A stretch of 6,447 bases of DNA from Flavobacteriaceae bacterium (GTDB lineage: Bacteria; Bacteroidota; Bacteroidia; Flavobacteriales; Flavobacteriaceae): positions 1-6,447 of the forward strand of contig JAGLKH010000516.1 in NCBI GenBank assembly GCA_023141985.1, given 5' to 3'. Under the pieces are notes generated by a model. That model saw nothing but the letters and a program-made list of their open reading frames with translations. It searched no databases and had not been told where the DNA came from. The translations under genes were made by a program, and so were the position numbers. Positions 1-6,175 of this stretch are shown here, in pieces; the stretch's first letter is position 1; each line of letters opens with the position of its first letter.

Positions 1-456
1 AATCCATTAATTTTAGTTGCCGAAGCTCCGGAAAAACCTGGTAATATTGGAGCTCTTTTAAGAACGGCAGATGCTGCAAATGTAGATGCTGTTATCATAG
101 CAAATCCAAAAACAGATTTGTACAATCCTAATATTATTAGATCTAGTGTTGGTTGCATATTTACCAATCAAATTGCAACAGGGAATACTCTCGATATTAT
201 TGCCTTTTTAAAAGAAAATAAAATCAATATCTATTGTGCTGCTCTAAAGGCTTCAATAGATTATTATACTCAAGATTACACAAAACCAACAGCTATAGTA
301 GTAGGCACAGAAGCTACAGGATTAAGTGAAGAGTGGTTAAAAAATTCAACTCAAAATATAATTATTCCAATGCAGGGCGAAATAGACTCTATGAATGTTT
401 CGGTTGCAGCTGGAATTCTTATATTTGAAGCTAAAAGACAACGAAATTTTCTTTGA
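1..456 (+). CDS. TrmH/SpoU-family RNA 2'-O-ribose methyltransferase, C-terminal part (5' end outside window)
   Basis: The frame is open from base 1 to the TGA at 454-456, giving 151 residues, so the ATG at 118 is internal and the true start lies upstream. The visible part covers essentially the whole SPOUT catalytic domain. Motif 1 is at 22-75, with EAPEKPGNIGALLRTADAA carrying the conserved Asn, Gly and Arg. Motif 2 is GTEATGLS at 304-327. Motif 3 is IPMQGEIDSMNVSVAAG at about 364-414; motifs 2 and 3 form the knotted SAM-binding site. Members of this family transfer a methyl group from SAM to a ribose 2'-OH in tRNA or rRNA in the cytoplasm, usually as dimers. What is missing is probably an N-terminal substrate-binding extension. 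The exact RNA target cannot be read from the sequence, so no gene symbol is given. The last four codons lie inside a perfect inverted repeat that spans the stop codon. Confidence 0.93.
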   Translation, partial: NPLILVAEAPEKPGNIGALLRTADAANVDAVIIANPKTDLYNPNIIRSSVGCIFTNQIATGNTLDIIAFLKENKINIYCAALKASIDYYTQDYTKPTAIVVGTEATGLSEEWLKNSTQNIIIPMQGEIDSMNVSVAAGILIFEAKRQRNFL

Positions 457-464
457 AAATTTCG
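442..464 (+). repeat. Perfect 9-bp inverted repeat across the methyltransferase stop codon
   Basis: CGAAATTTT (442-450) and AAAATTTCG (456-464) are exact reverse complements separated by the 5-nt loop CTTTG. The stop codon TGA (454-456) straddles the loop and the 3' arm. The stem is mostly A-T with C-G pairs only at the base, and no T-run follows, so it does not look like a classical intrinsic terminator. It could help stabilise the 3' end or act together with the second hairpin at 480-521. The structure is directly visible; any role is inference. Confidence 0.6.
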
Positions 465-479
465 CAATAATCAAAAACC

Positions 480-523
480 AAAATCTAAATCCCAACTGAA
501 TGTGTTTAGGATTTGGAATTTTT
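480..523 (+). terminator. Terminator-like hairpin after the RNA methyltransferase gene
   Basis: The arm AAAATCTAAATCC (480-492) can pair with GGATTTGGAATTT (509-521). Twelve of 13 positions pair, counting one G-U wobble, with one A-A mismatch and a 16-nt loop. The 3' arm runs into TTTTT (519-523), so hairpin plus U-tract resembles a rho-independent terminator for the gene ending at 456. The long loop and low GC make it weak. The alternative is a decayed dispersed intergenic palindrome of the kind common in flavobacterial spacers. Confidence 0.4.
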
Positions 524-537
524 AATATTGGAATTTT
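513..537 (+). repeat. Short direct repeat TTGGAATTTT, 15-nt period
   Basis: TTGGAATTTT occurs at 513-522 and again at 528-537, directly before the ATG at 544. The first copy overlaps the 3' arm of the terminator-like hairpin. It could be a leftover of local duplication or a weak binding site upstream of the protease gene. Nothing else in the window repeats this spacing. Confidence 0.5.
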
Positions 538-543
538 AAAATT

Positions 544-1776
544 ATGAGTGCAACGAATTTATTCTATATTATAATAGCAATTTTAATCATCAATTTTATA
601 ATTGATAAAATTTTAGATACATTAAATGCTAAACATTTTAATGATGAATTGCCTCTTGAATTGCAAGATGTTTACGATGAATCTGAATACAAAAAATCAC
701 AATCCTACAAAGCAACTAACCATCGTTTTTCAAGCATCACATCATTATTTTCATTACTTCTTACCCTTGGATTTTTCTATTTTGATGGTTTTGAATTTGT
801 AGATAACATAGCGAGAAGTTATAGTAATAACAGCATGGTCATAGCCTTGCTATTCTTCGGAATTATAATGTTTGCAAGCGATATAATAACCACACCTTTC
901 GCCTATTATAAAACATTTGTAATCGAAGAAAAATTTGGGTTCAATAAAACGACTATAAAAACATTTATTTTCGATAAGATAAAAGGCTGGTTGATGTTAG
1001 CCATACTAGGAGGTGGAATTTTGGCACTTATTATTTGGTTTTATGAAATTACAGGAACCAAATTTTGGTTATATGCTTGGGCATTGATTACAGTGTTTTC
1101 AGTATTTATGAATATGTTCTATGCAAAACTCGTAGTACCATTATTCAATAAACAAATACCTCTTGAAGAGGGGGATTTGCGAGATAAAATTTCGGCTTAT
1201 GCAAAAACTGTTGGCTTTAAACTCAATAAAATATTTGTAATTGATGGTTCAAAACGTAGTACCAAAGCCAATGCTTATTTTTCTGGGTTTGGAAGCGAAA
1301 AACGTGTAACCCTCTACGATACTTTAATAAACGATTTAGAAGAAGAAGAAATTGTAGCCGTTTTGGCACACGAAATTGGACATTATAAGAGAAAACACAT
1401 TATTTTCAATCTAACTACTTCTATCCTACTCACAGGATTTACATTATACATTTTATCACTATTAATCTCAAATCCAATACTGTCTAATGCTTTAGGTGTT
1501 GAGATTCCAAGTTTTCATATTGGCTTAATAGCTTTTGGATTGTTGTATAGCCCGATAAGTGAAATCACCGGACTAATTATGAATTTGTTCTCACGTAAAT
1601 TTGAATATCAAGCCGATAATTATGCTAAACAAACTTACAAAGCACAGTCTTTAATTACTTCATTAAAAAAACTATCTAAAAATAGTTTAAGTAATCTTAC
1701 TCCTCATAAAGCCTATGTGTTTATGCATTATTCTCACCCAACTTTGTTAGAGCGGATTAAAAATTTAAAATCATAA
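544..1776 (+). CDS. M48-family zinc metalloprotease, Ste24/CAAX-protease-like, integral membrane
   Basis: This 410-residue protein has the architecture of Ste24/ZMPSTE24 proteases: an N-terminal M48_N membrane region (about 1-205) followed by the M48 catalytic domain. The zinc-binding motif HEIGH is at residues 276-280 (H276, catalytic E277, H280). The third zinc ligand is E354 in FEYQADNYA, with D358 also conserved. The C-terminal SHPTLLERI (H398, R404) and the NAYFSGFG segment near residue 243 are further family hallmarks. Hydrophobic stretches near 5-22, 63-80, 97-120, 148-168, 174-198, 285-309 and 325-348 give about seven membrane helices, as expected for the family's hollow intramembrane chamber. 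In eukaryotes the family trims prenylated CAAX proteins. Bacteria generally lack that substrate, so a role in membrane-protein or peptide turnover is the safer inference. The only in-frame ATG before the first helix is at 544, preceded by an A/T-rich leader without a Shine-Dalgarno sequence. The length is normal and no key residue is missing. Confidence 0.95.
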   Translation: MSATNLFYIIIAILIINFIIDKILDTLNAKHFNDELPLELQDVYDESEYKKSQSYKATNHRFSSITSLFSLLLTLGFFYFDGFEFVDNIARSYSNNSMVIALLFFGIIMFASDIITTPFAYYKTFVIEEKFGFNKTTIKTFIFDKIKGWLMLAILGGGILALIIWFYEITGTKFWLYAWALITVFSVFMNMFYAKLVVPLFNKQIPLEEGDLRDKISAYAKTVGFKLNKIFVIDGSKRSTKANAYFSGFGSEKRVTLYDTLINDLEEEEIVAVLAHEIGHYKRKHIIFNLTTSILLTGFTLYILSLLISNPILSNALGVEIPSFHIGLIAFGLLYSPISEITGLIMNLFSRKFEYQADNYAKQTYKAQSLITSLKKLSKNSLSNLTPHKAYVFMHYSHPTLLERIKNLKS

Positions 1777-1793
1777 TTCTCTTTATTTCAAAA

Positions 1794-1815
1794 AACTGTA
1801 AAACAGTTGGCTGTT
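1794..1815 (+). repeat. Two overlapping, mutually exclusive small hairpins upstream of the Rel/SpoT gene
   Basis: AACTGT (1794-1799) pairs perfectly with ACAGTT (1803-1808) around an AAA loop. The middle part AACAG (1802-1806) can instead pair with CTGTT (1811-1815) around a TTGG loop. Both cannot form at once because they share ACAG. The block lies 27-48 nt before the ATG of the (p)ppGpp enzyme. The arms are short and no T-run follows, so chance is possible. The structure is seen; regulation is inference. Confidence 0.45.
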
Positions 1816-1841
1816 AATATTCTTTATACTATTTTTAATTT

Positions 1842-4055
1842 ATGACAGATGTTGATATAGAAAAAGAAAATGCAGCGATTGCAAAACAGTACAAAGAACT
1901 TTTAAAAGTTAGTTACAGGACGCTGTCTGCAAAAGATAAAAAATTAATCCGTAGTGCTTTTGATGTTGCTGTAGATGCACATAAAGAACAGCGTCGAAAA
2001 TCTGGAGAAGCTTATATTTTTCACCCAATAGCAGTTGCAAAAATTGTAGCACAAGAGATAGGCATGGATGCAACTTCTATTGCTGCTGCGTTACTTCATG
2101 ATGTTGTAGAAGATAATCCAAATTATACTATTGACGATATACAACAACTTTTTGGAGAAACTGTGGCGAGAATTGTTGATGGTTTAACCAAAATATCTTC
2201 ACTTAAAAAAGACATGGATGTTTCTATGCAAGCAGAAAACTTCCGTAAGATGTTGTTAACGCTACATGACGATGTACGTGTTATCATTATTAAAATTGCC
2301 GACAGGCTCCATAATATGCAAACTATGGATGCTATGAGAGCTGATAAACAGGTTAGGATTGCATCAGAAACCTTGTACATTTATGCGCCTTTAGCTCATC
2401 GTATTGGACTTTATAATATTAAAACCGAACTTGAAGACCTTGGTCTAAAATACACCGAACCACAAGTATATAATGACATTTTTACAAAAATTAAAGAAAG
2501 TAAGGAAGAACAAGATGCATATATAAAAGAAATTAGTCGGGTTCTTAAATCTTCGCTTAACAAGGAAAAACTTAATTATGAAATAAAAGGCAGGCCTAAA
2601 TCCATTTATTCTATTCGAAATAAAATGGTAAAACAAGGTGTTTCCTTTGAAGAGGTTTATGACAAGTTTGCGGTAAGAATTATTTATAAGAGCGATATCG
2701 AAAACGAAAAGTTTTTAGCCTGGAAAATATATTCTATAGTAACAGATCATTTTAGACCAAACCCAATACGACTTCGAGATTGGATTTCTTCTCCAAAATC
2801 TACAGGTTATGAAGCTTTACACATTACTGTAATGGGGCCTAAAGGGCGTTGGGTAGAAGTACAAATTCGTAGCGAGCGCATGAACGAAGTTGCAGAAAAA
2901 GGATATGCTACACATTACAGATACAAACAAGGAAAAAAAGATAGTGAAGACTCTCTTGATGCTTGGATTAACAAACTTCAGGAAGCTCTGGAAAACCAAG
3001 AAACCAACGCTGTAGATTTTGTAGAAGAGTTTAAGCTTAATCTCTATTCAAAAGAAATATTTGTTTTTACACCCAAAGGTGATTTAAAATCATTACCCAA
3101 AGGTGCTACACCATTAGATTTTGCGTTTAGCATACATACTGAAGTTGGCATGAAAACTCGTGGTGCAAAAGTAAATGGTAAATTGGTACCCTTAAGCCAT
3201 ACACTAAAAAGTGGAGATCAAGTAGATATTTTAACTTCAGAAAATGCAAAACCTAATTCAAACTGGTTAGATTATGCTACTACAGCAAGAGCTAGAAGTA
3301 AAATAAAATCTTCTCTAAAAGAGGAAACTAAACAAATTGCAGTAGAAGGAAAGGAAATTTTAAGACGCAAACTAAAACAGCTTAAAATAACGCTTAACGA
3401 AAAGTCTATAAATGAACTCGTTAATTATTTTAAGCTTAAAACAAGTTTAGATTTATTTTATCGCGTTGGAATAAGCTCAATAGATAATAAAATGCTCAAA
3501 GAATTTGCTGCAAAACGAAGCAATGTTTTTGTAAGCTATTTAAAAAACAAAATAAGAAAACCAAGTAGTACCAAAAGCGAATTAAATAAAGAAGAGATTA
3601 CTGCCAAATACGATATGTTAGTTTTTGGTAATGAAGAAGAAAGACTCGATTATAAATTATCTAATTGTTGTAATCCAATACCTGGAGATGCTGTTTTTGG
3701 GTTTATAACTATTAATGATGGAATTAAAATCCATAAAAAAAACTGTCCAAATGCCTTAAGTTTACAATCTAATTATGCCTATCGCATTATGTCAGCGAAA
3801 TGGATAGATTCATCGCAACAAGAATTCACAGTAATTATACAAATGACAGGAATAGATAATTTAGGTCTCGTAAATGAGGTTACTAAACTTATTTCTGGAA
3901 GCATGCATGTAAATATTAAAAATTTAAATTTCGAAACTAATCATGGGCTCTTCACTGGTAAAATAACGGTAGTAGTAAAAAACAATAATTTAGTTGAAAA
4001 ATTAATGGAGCGAATTAAAAAAATTAATGGTATAGAAAAAGTACGCAGAGTCTAA
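1842..4055 (+). CDS. Bifunctional (p)ppGpp synthetase/hydrolase, RelA/SpoT family (Rel)
   Basis: This long-form RSH enzyme has 737 residues. It makes (p)ppGpp from ATP and GDP/GTP and degrades it to GDP/GTP plus pyrophosphate, setting the stringent response. The N-terminal HD hydrolase domain looks intact: H61, H86-D87, the E90-D91 pair and D154 (in KIADRLHNM) match the Mn-binding and catalytic positions. The synthetase domain carries KGRPKS (249-254), D274, RLRD (310-313), GYEALH (322-327) and the catalytic E339 in EVQIR. RLRD is a basic variant of the RxKD motif that marks bifunctional rather than RelA-type EFDD enzymes. TGS follows at about 405-465. After a helical region comes a Cys-rich finger with C609, C610, H631 and C635, then a C-terminal ACT domain at about 660-737. 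Both activities are therefore expected, with ribosome-responsive control. The start at 1842 fits the family N-terminus. It lies 65 nt after the protease gene and 26 nt before the Fur gene, so it probably leads an operon. No truncation is seen. In this phylum the single long RSH is often called SpoT or RelA; the symbol is left empty because the naming is arbitrary. Confidence 0.97.
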   Translation: MTDVDIEKENAAIAKQYKELLKVSYRTLSAKDKKLIRSAFDVAVDAHKEQRRKSGEAYIFHPIAVAKIVAQEIGMDATSIAAALLHDVVEDNPNYTIDDIQQLFGETVARIVDGLTKISSLKKDMDVSMQAENFRKMLLTLHDDVRVIIIKIADRLHNMQTMDAMRADKQVRIASETLYIYAPLAHRIGLYNIKTELEDLGLKYTEPQVYNDIFTKIKESKEEQDAYIKEISRVLKSSLNKEKLNYEIKGRPKSIYSIRNKMVKQGVSFEEVYDKFAVRIIYKSDIENEKFLAWKIYSIVTDHFRPNPIRLRDWISSPKSTGYEALHITVMGPKGRWVEVQIRSERMNEVAEKGYATHYRYKQGKKDSEDSLDAWINKLQEALENQETNAVDFVEEFKLNLYSKEIFVFTPKGDLKSLPKGATPLDFAFSIHTEVGMKTRGAKVNGKLVPLSHTLKSGDQVDILTSENAKPNSNWLDYATTARARSKIKSSLKEETKQIAVEGKEILRRKLKQLKITLNEKSINELVNYFKLKTSLDLFYRVGISSIDNKMLKEFAAKRSNVFVSYLKNKIRKPSSTKSELNKEEITAKYDMLVFGNEEERLDYKLSNCCNPIPGDAVFGFITINDGIKIHKKNCPNALSLQSNYAYRIMSAKWIDSSQQEFTVIIQMTGIDNLGLVNEVTKLISGSMHVNIKNLNFETNHGLFTGKITVVVKNNNLVEKLMERIKKINGIEKVRRV

Positions 4056-4063
4056 AAATTAGT

Positions 4064-4071
4064 TAAATTTG
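4064..4071 (+). promoter_or_regulatory. Candidate Bacteroidota -7 box (TAnnTTTG) before the Fur-family gene
   Basis: TAAATTTG matches the Bacteroidota housekeeping -7 consensus TAnnTTTG exactly. It ends 10 nt before the ATG at 4082, so a start site would fall only a few bases upstream and give a nearly leaderless mRNA. No TTG -33 element sits at the expected distance. In this AT-rich sequence the match may be chance; if real, it would give the Fur and PurA genes a promoter separate from the Rel/SpoT gene. Confidence 0.3.
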
Positions 4072-4081
4072 TGTAGAAATT

Positions 4082-4537
4082 ATGAGTGTTAAAACTGAAA
4101 ACAATAATCAAGATATAGTAAAGAATGTATTTACTAAATTTTTAGAAGATAATGGCCATAGAAAAACTCCTGAACGCTATGCTATCCTCCAAGAAATTTA
4201 TGCTTGTAAAGATCATTTCGATATAGAATCTTTATATATTAAGATGAAAAATAAAAAGTATCGTGTATCTCGTGCAACGCTTTACAATACCATAGAATTA
4301 TTATTAGATTGTTCGTTAGTTAGAAAACATCAATTTGGTCAAAATCAAGCACATTATGAAAAATCTTATTTCGATAAACAGCATGACCACGTAATTCTTA
4401 CAGATAGTGGTGAAGTAATTGAGTTTTGCGACCCTAGAATTCATTCAATAAAAAAGACTATCGAAGAGGTTTTTGATATAGACATTCATAACCACTCACT
4501 TTACTTTTACGGAACAAAAAAACAACCAACAAACTAA
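4082..4537 (+). CDS. Fur-family transcriptional regulator lacking the CxxC structural zinc motif
   Basis: This 151-residue protein is a metal-responsive DNA-binding repressor of the Fur superfamily (Fur, Zur, PerR), cytoplasmic and expected to be a dimer. The winged helix spans about residues 15-90, with the recognition helix in [16 protein letters not shown] (60-75). Family positions are visible at H45 in [10 protein letters not shown]91 and E93 in AHYE, H101-D102-H103, E111/E114 in GEVIEF, and H138 near the C-terminus in NHSLYFYG. The usual CxxC that follows HDH is absent: those positions are L106 and S109. The only cysteines are C42, C77 and C116, and there is no C-terminal CxxC pair. The protein must therefore fold without the canonical Cys4 zinc site. 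Which metal or signal it senses cannot be decided; an iron or peroxide (PerR-like) role is possible. It sits 26 nt after the Rel/SpoT gene and 7 nt before purA, suggesting co-transcription with both. The ATG at 4082 gives the normal short N-terminal extension. Confidence 0.93.
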   Translation: MSVKTENNNQDIVKNVFTKFLEDNGHRKTPERYAILQEIYACKDHFDIESLYIKMKNKKYRVSRATLYNTIELLLDCSLVRKHQFGQNQAHYEKSYFDKQHDHVILTDSGEVIEFCDPRIHSIKKTIEEVFDIDIHNHSLYFYGTKKQPTN

Positions 4538-4544
4538 ATACATA

Positions 4545-5816
4545 ATGGCAGTAGATTTACTACTAGGTTTACAATGGGGAGACGAAGGCAAAGGAAAAAT
4601 TGTTGATGTACTTACCTCTAATTATAATATTATTGCTCGATTTCAAGGCGGCCCAAATGCTGGACACACCCTGGTTTTTAATGATATGAAACATGTTTTA
4701 CATACTATTCCTTCTGGAATATTTCATGATGATGTCATAAATTTAGTAGGTAATGGCGTAGTTATAGACCCTGTGATTTTTAAAAATGAATTGGGTAAAC
4801 TTGATGATCAAAATATAGACTATAAAAAATCATTGCGTATTTCGCGTAAAGCACATCTAATATTGCCTACTCATAGACTACTAGATGCTGCAAGTGAGAT
4901 TGCTAAAGGAAAAGCAAAAATTGGCTCTACATTAAAAGGTATTGGGCCAACGTATATGGACAAGACAGGACGTAACGGAATTAGAGTTGGTGATTTAGAA
5001 TTAGACAATTGGAAAAAAAAATATCGTGCTTTGGCAAATAAGCATGAAAGAATGATAGCTTTCTATAATGTAGACTTACAATATAAACTTGAAGAGTTGG
5101 AAACAGAGTTTTTTAAAGCCATTGAAACTTTAAAAGCATTAATTTTTATAGATTCTGAAGAGTATATTCATCAAGCACTAAAAAAAGAAAAATCTATTTT
5201 AGCTGAGGGTGCACAAGGATCACTACTAGATATTGATTTTGGAACTTACCCTTTTGTAACTTCATCAAACACTACTGCTGCAGGTGCATGCACTGGTTTA
5301 GGTGTGGCTCCAAATAAAATTGGAGATGTCTTCGGAATTTTTAAAGCCTATACTACAAGAGTAGGTTCTGGTCCTTTTCCAACCGAATTATTTGATGAAG
5401 ACGGAGAAACTATGGGACGCGTAGGACAAGAATTTGGAGCAACTACTGGACGAAGTCGCCGTTGTGGGTGGTTAGATCTTGTTGCTTTAAGGTATGCCTG
5501 CCAAATTAATGGTGTAACCCAACTAATGATGATGAAAGGTGATGTGCTTTCAGGTTTTAAAACCTTAAAAGTATGCACAGCATATAATTATAAAGGAGAA
5601 ATTATTACACATTTACCTTATAACATTGAAGAAAAAAATGTTACACCAATTTATACTGAATTTAATGGTTGGAACGAGGATTTAACAAAAATGGAGGATG
5701 CCTCTCAACTTCCAAAAGAATTAAACGAATATATCGCCTTTTTAGAACAGGATCTCGATATCCCAATTAAAATAGTATCTGTTGGTCCAGATAGAAAACA
5801 AACCATTTTTAGGTAA
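4545..5816 (+). CDS. purA: Adenylosuccinate synthetase
   Basis: This enzyme joins IMP and aspartate using GTP to form adenylosuccinate, the committed step from IMP to AMP, in the cytoplasm as a homodimer. Its 423 residues match the usual length, and E. coli numbering aligns almost one to one. GDEGKGK (12-18) contains the catalytic D13, and NAGHT contains catalytic H41. The IMP-binding segment GPTYMDKTGRNGIRVGDL (134-151) includes R143, the residue supplied across the dimer. EGAQGSLLDIDFGTYPFVTS (221-240), TRVGSGPFPTEL (271-282) and the aspartate loop GATTGRSRRCGWLD (298-311) are all present. The guanine-recognition site reads MKGD (330-333) where E. coli has TKLD, keeping the key Lys and Asp. 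SVGPDRKQTI closes the C-terminus. It follows the Fur gene after 7 nt and is probably in the same transcript. (p)ppGpp is a known inhibitor of this enzyme family, which makes the nearby Rel/SpoT gene notable. No oddity in length or catalytic residues. Confidence 0.98.
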   Translation: MAVDLLLGLQWGDEGKGKIVDVLTSNYNIIARFQGGPNAGHTLVFNDMKHVLHTIPSGIFHDDVINLVGNGVVIDPVIFKNELGKLDDQNIDYKKSLRISRKAHLILPTHRLLDAASEIAKGKAKIGSTLKGIGPTYMDKTGRNGIRVGDLELDNWKKKYRALANKHERMIAFYNVDLQYKLEELETEFFKAIETLKALIFIDSEEYIHQALKKEKSILAEGAQGSLLDIDFGTYPFVTSSNTTAAGACTGLGVAPNKIGDVFGIFKAYTTRVGSGPFPTELFDEDGETMGRVGQEFGATTGRSRRCGWLDLVALRYACQINGVTQLMMMKGDVLSGFKTLKVCTAYNYKGEIITHLPYNIEEKNVTPIYTEFNGWNEDLTKMEDASQLPKELNEYIAFLEQDLDIPIKIVSVGPDRKQTIFR

Positions 5817-5916
5817 CTAAAAAATATTCTATTAAGTTAAGAAAACACTTTTGCTAACACCAGTAATCGTTGCACAAGGCTCTGAAAAATATAATTCCTA
5901 ACTCAAAAGATCCTTA

Positions 5917-5982
5917 CGCCACTGTTGGTGTTCTCACCAACAGTGTTGATTCATTTGTTGGTGCAAAACACCAACAAAGGCG
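5917..5982. repeat. Tandem palindromes sharing an 8-bp arm (REP/MITE-like element or structured RNA)
   Basis: Hairpin 1 is CACTGTTGGTG (5920-5930), loop TTCT, CACCAACAGTG (5935-5945): a perfect 11-bp stem. Hairpin 2 is TTTGTTGGTG (5954-5963), loop CAAAA, CACCAACAAA (5969-5978): a perfect 10-bp stem. Both share the core TGTTGGTG/CACCAACA, and an 8-nt linker joins them. The block is bordered by CGCC (5917-5920) and GGCG (5979-5982), which are complementary. The 66 bases can therefore also fold as one long hairpin (4+8 outer pairs and 8 inner pairs). No T-run follows on either strand, so it is not a standard intrinsic terminator. A dispersed extragenic palindrome of the REP/BIME or MITE type, or an RNA 3'-end stabiliser for purA, are the main options. 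The pairing is certain; identity and function are inference. Confidence 0.75.
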
Positions 5983-6010
5983 AAAATATAAAAGTAATTA
6001 GACCTGCTTC

Positions 6011-6018
6011 TAACTTTG
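6011..6018 (+). promoter_or_regulatory. Candidate Bacteroidota -7 box for the OstA-like gene
   Basis: TAACTTTG matches TAnnTTTG exactly. It lies 139 nt before the ATG at 6158, giving a leader of roughly 130 nt if used. No TTG -33 motif is present at 17-23 nt upstream, so support is limited to the one box and its position in the only long spacer of the window. Confidence 0.27.
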
Positions 6019-6156
6019 TTTTTAACAGATTTATTAGTATTAAATATTTTATAACTAGCAATAAAAGAATAATATAATAGTTATTTTTACCAAAAATAGT
6101 TAACACTTTAAACATCCATCACTAAAGCTATAATCTCACAGAAAAATGATTATATG

Positions 6157-6175
6157 AATGTTACAAGTAACCATT
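6157..6175 (+). promoter_or_regulatory. Palindrome covering the start codon of the OstA-like gene
   Basis: AATGTTAC (6157-6164) faces GTAACCATT (6167-6175). The core GTTAC-AA-GTAAC is perfect, and AATG/CATT extends it with one bulged C. As RNA it could form about seven pairs around a CAAG loop, with the ATG (6158-6160) inside the stem. As DNA it could be an operator half-site pair. It may be coincidence; the structure is seen, the role inferred. Confidence 0.35.

Larger units (their letters stand above)
5817..6157. other. 341-nt intergenic region between purA and the OstA-like gene
   Basis: No convincing coding sequence was found on either strand. The first part (5817-5910) includes a weak imperfect hairpin: GTTAAGAAAA (5836-5845) against TTTTGCTAAC (5849-5858), eight of ten pairs, with no T-run. 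The centre (5917-5982) is the tandem palindrome described separately and is locally richer in GC than its surroundings. The remainder (5983-6157) is very AT-rich and contains one TAnnTTTG box at 6011-6018, so it is the likely promoter and leader region of the downstream gene. No tRNA, insertion-sequence ends or CRISPR repeats are recognisable. Confidence 0.7.

Noticed and set aside
118..456. Methyltransferase start at the codon beginning at 118
   Set aside because: The codon at 118 is TTG, and conserved motif 1 lies upstream in the same open frame (22-75), so a start here would delete part of the catalytic domain. The gene runs in from outside the window.
2123..2999. Three minus-strand open frames of 60-85 codons inside the Rel/SpoT gene
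   Set aside because: They lie opposite intact catalytic domains, show no recognisable motif and have no leader of their own; they are shadows of the real gene.
5348..5578. 76-codon minus-strand open frame inside purA
   Set aside because: It is opposite the conserved aspartate-loop and guanine-site region of PurA and has no independent support.
5920..5978. CRISPR repeat pair
   Set aside because: There are only two short palindromic units with an 8-nt linker, no spacers of regular size and no cas genes.
5917..5982. Integron attC site
   Set aside because: The arms read GTTGGTG and CACCAAC, which do not fit the GTTRRRY and RYYYAAC core boxes, and there is no gene cassette or integrase nearby.
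5920..5982. Rho-independent terminators for purA
   Set aside because: The stems are strong but no T-run follows either one on either strand. A terminating role is possible only by another mechanism.
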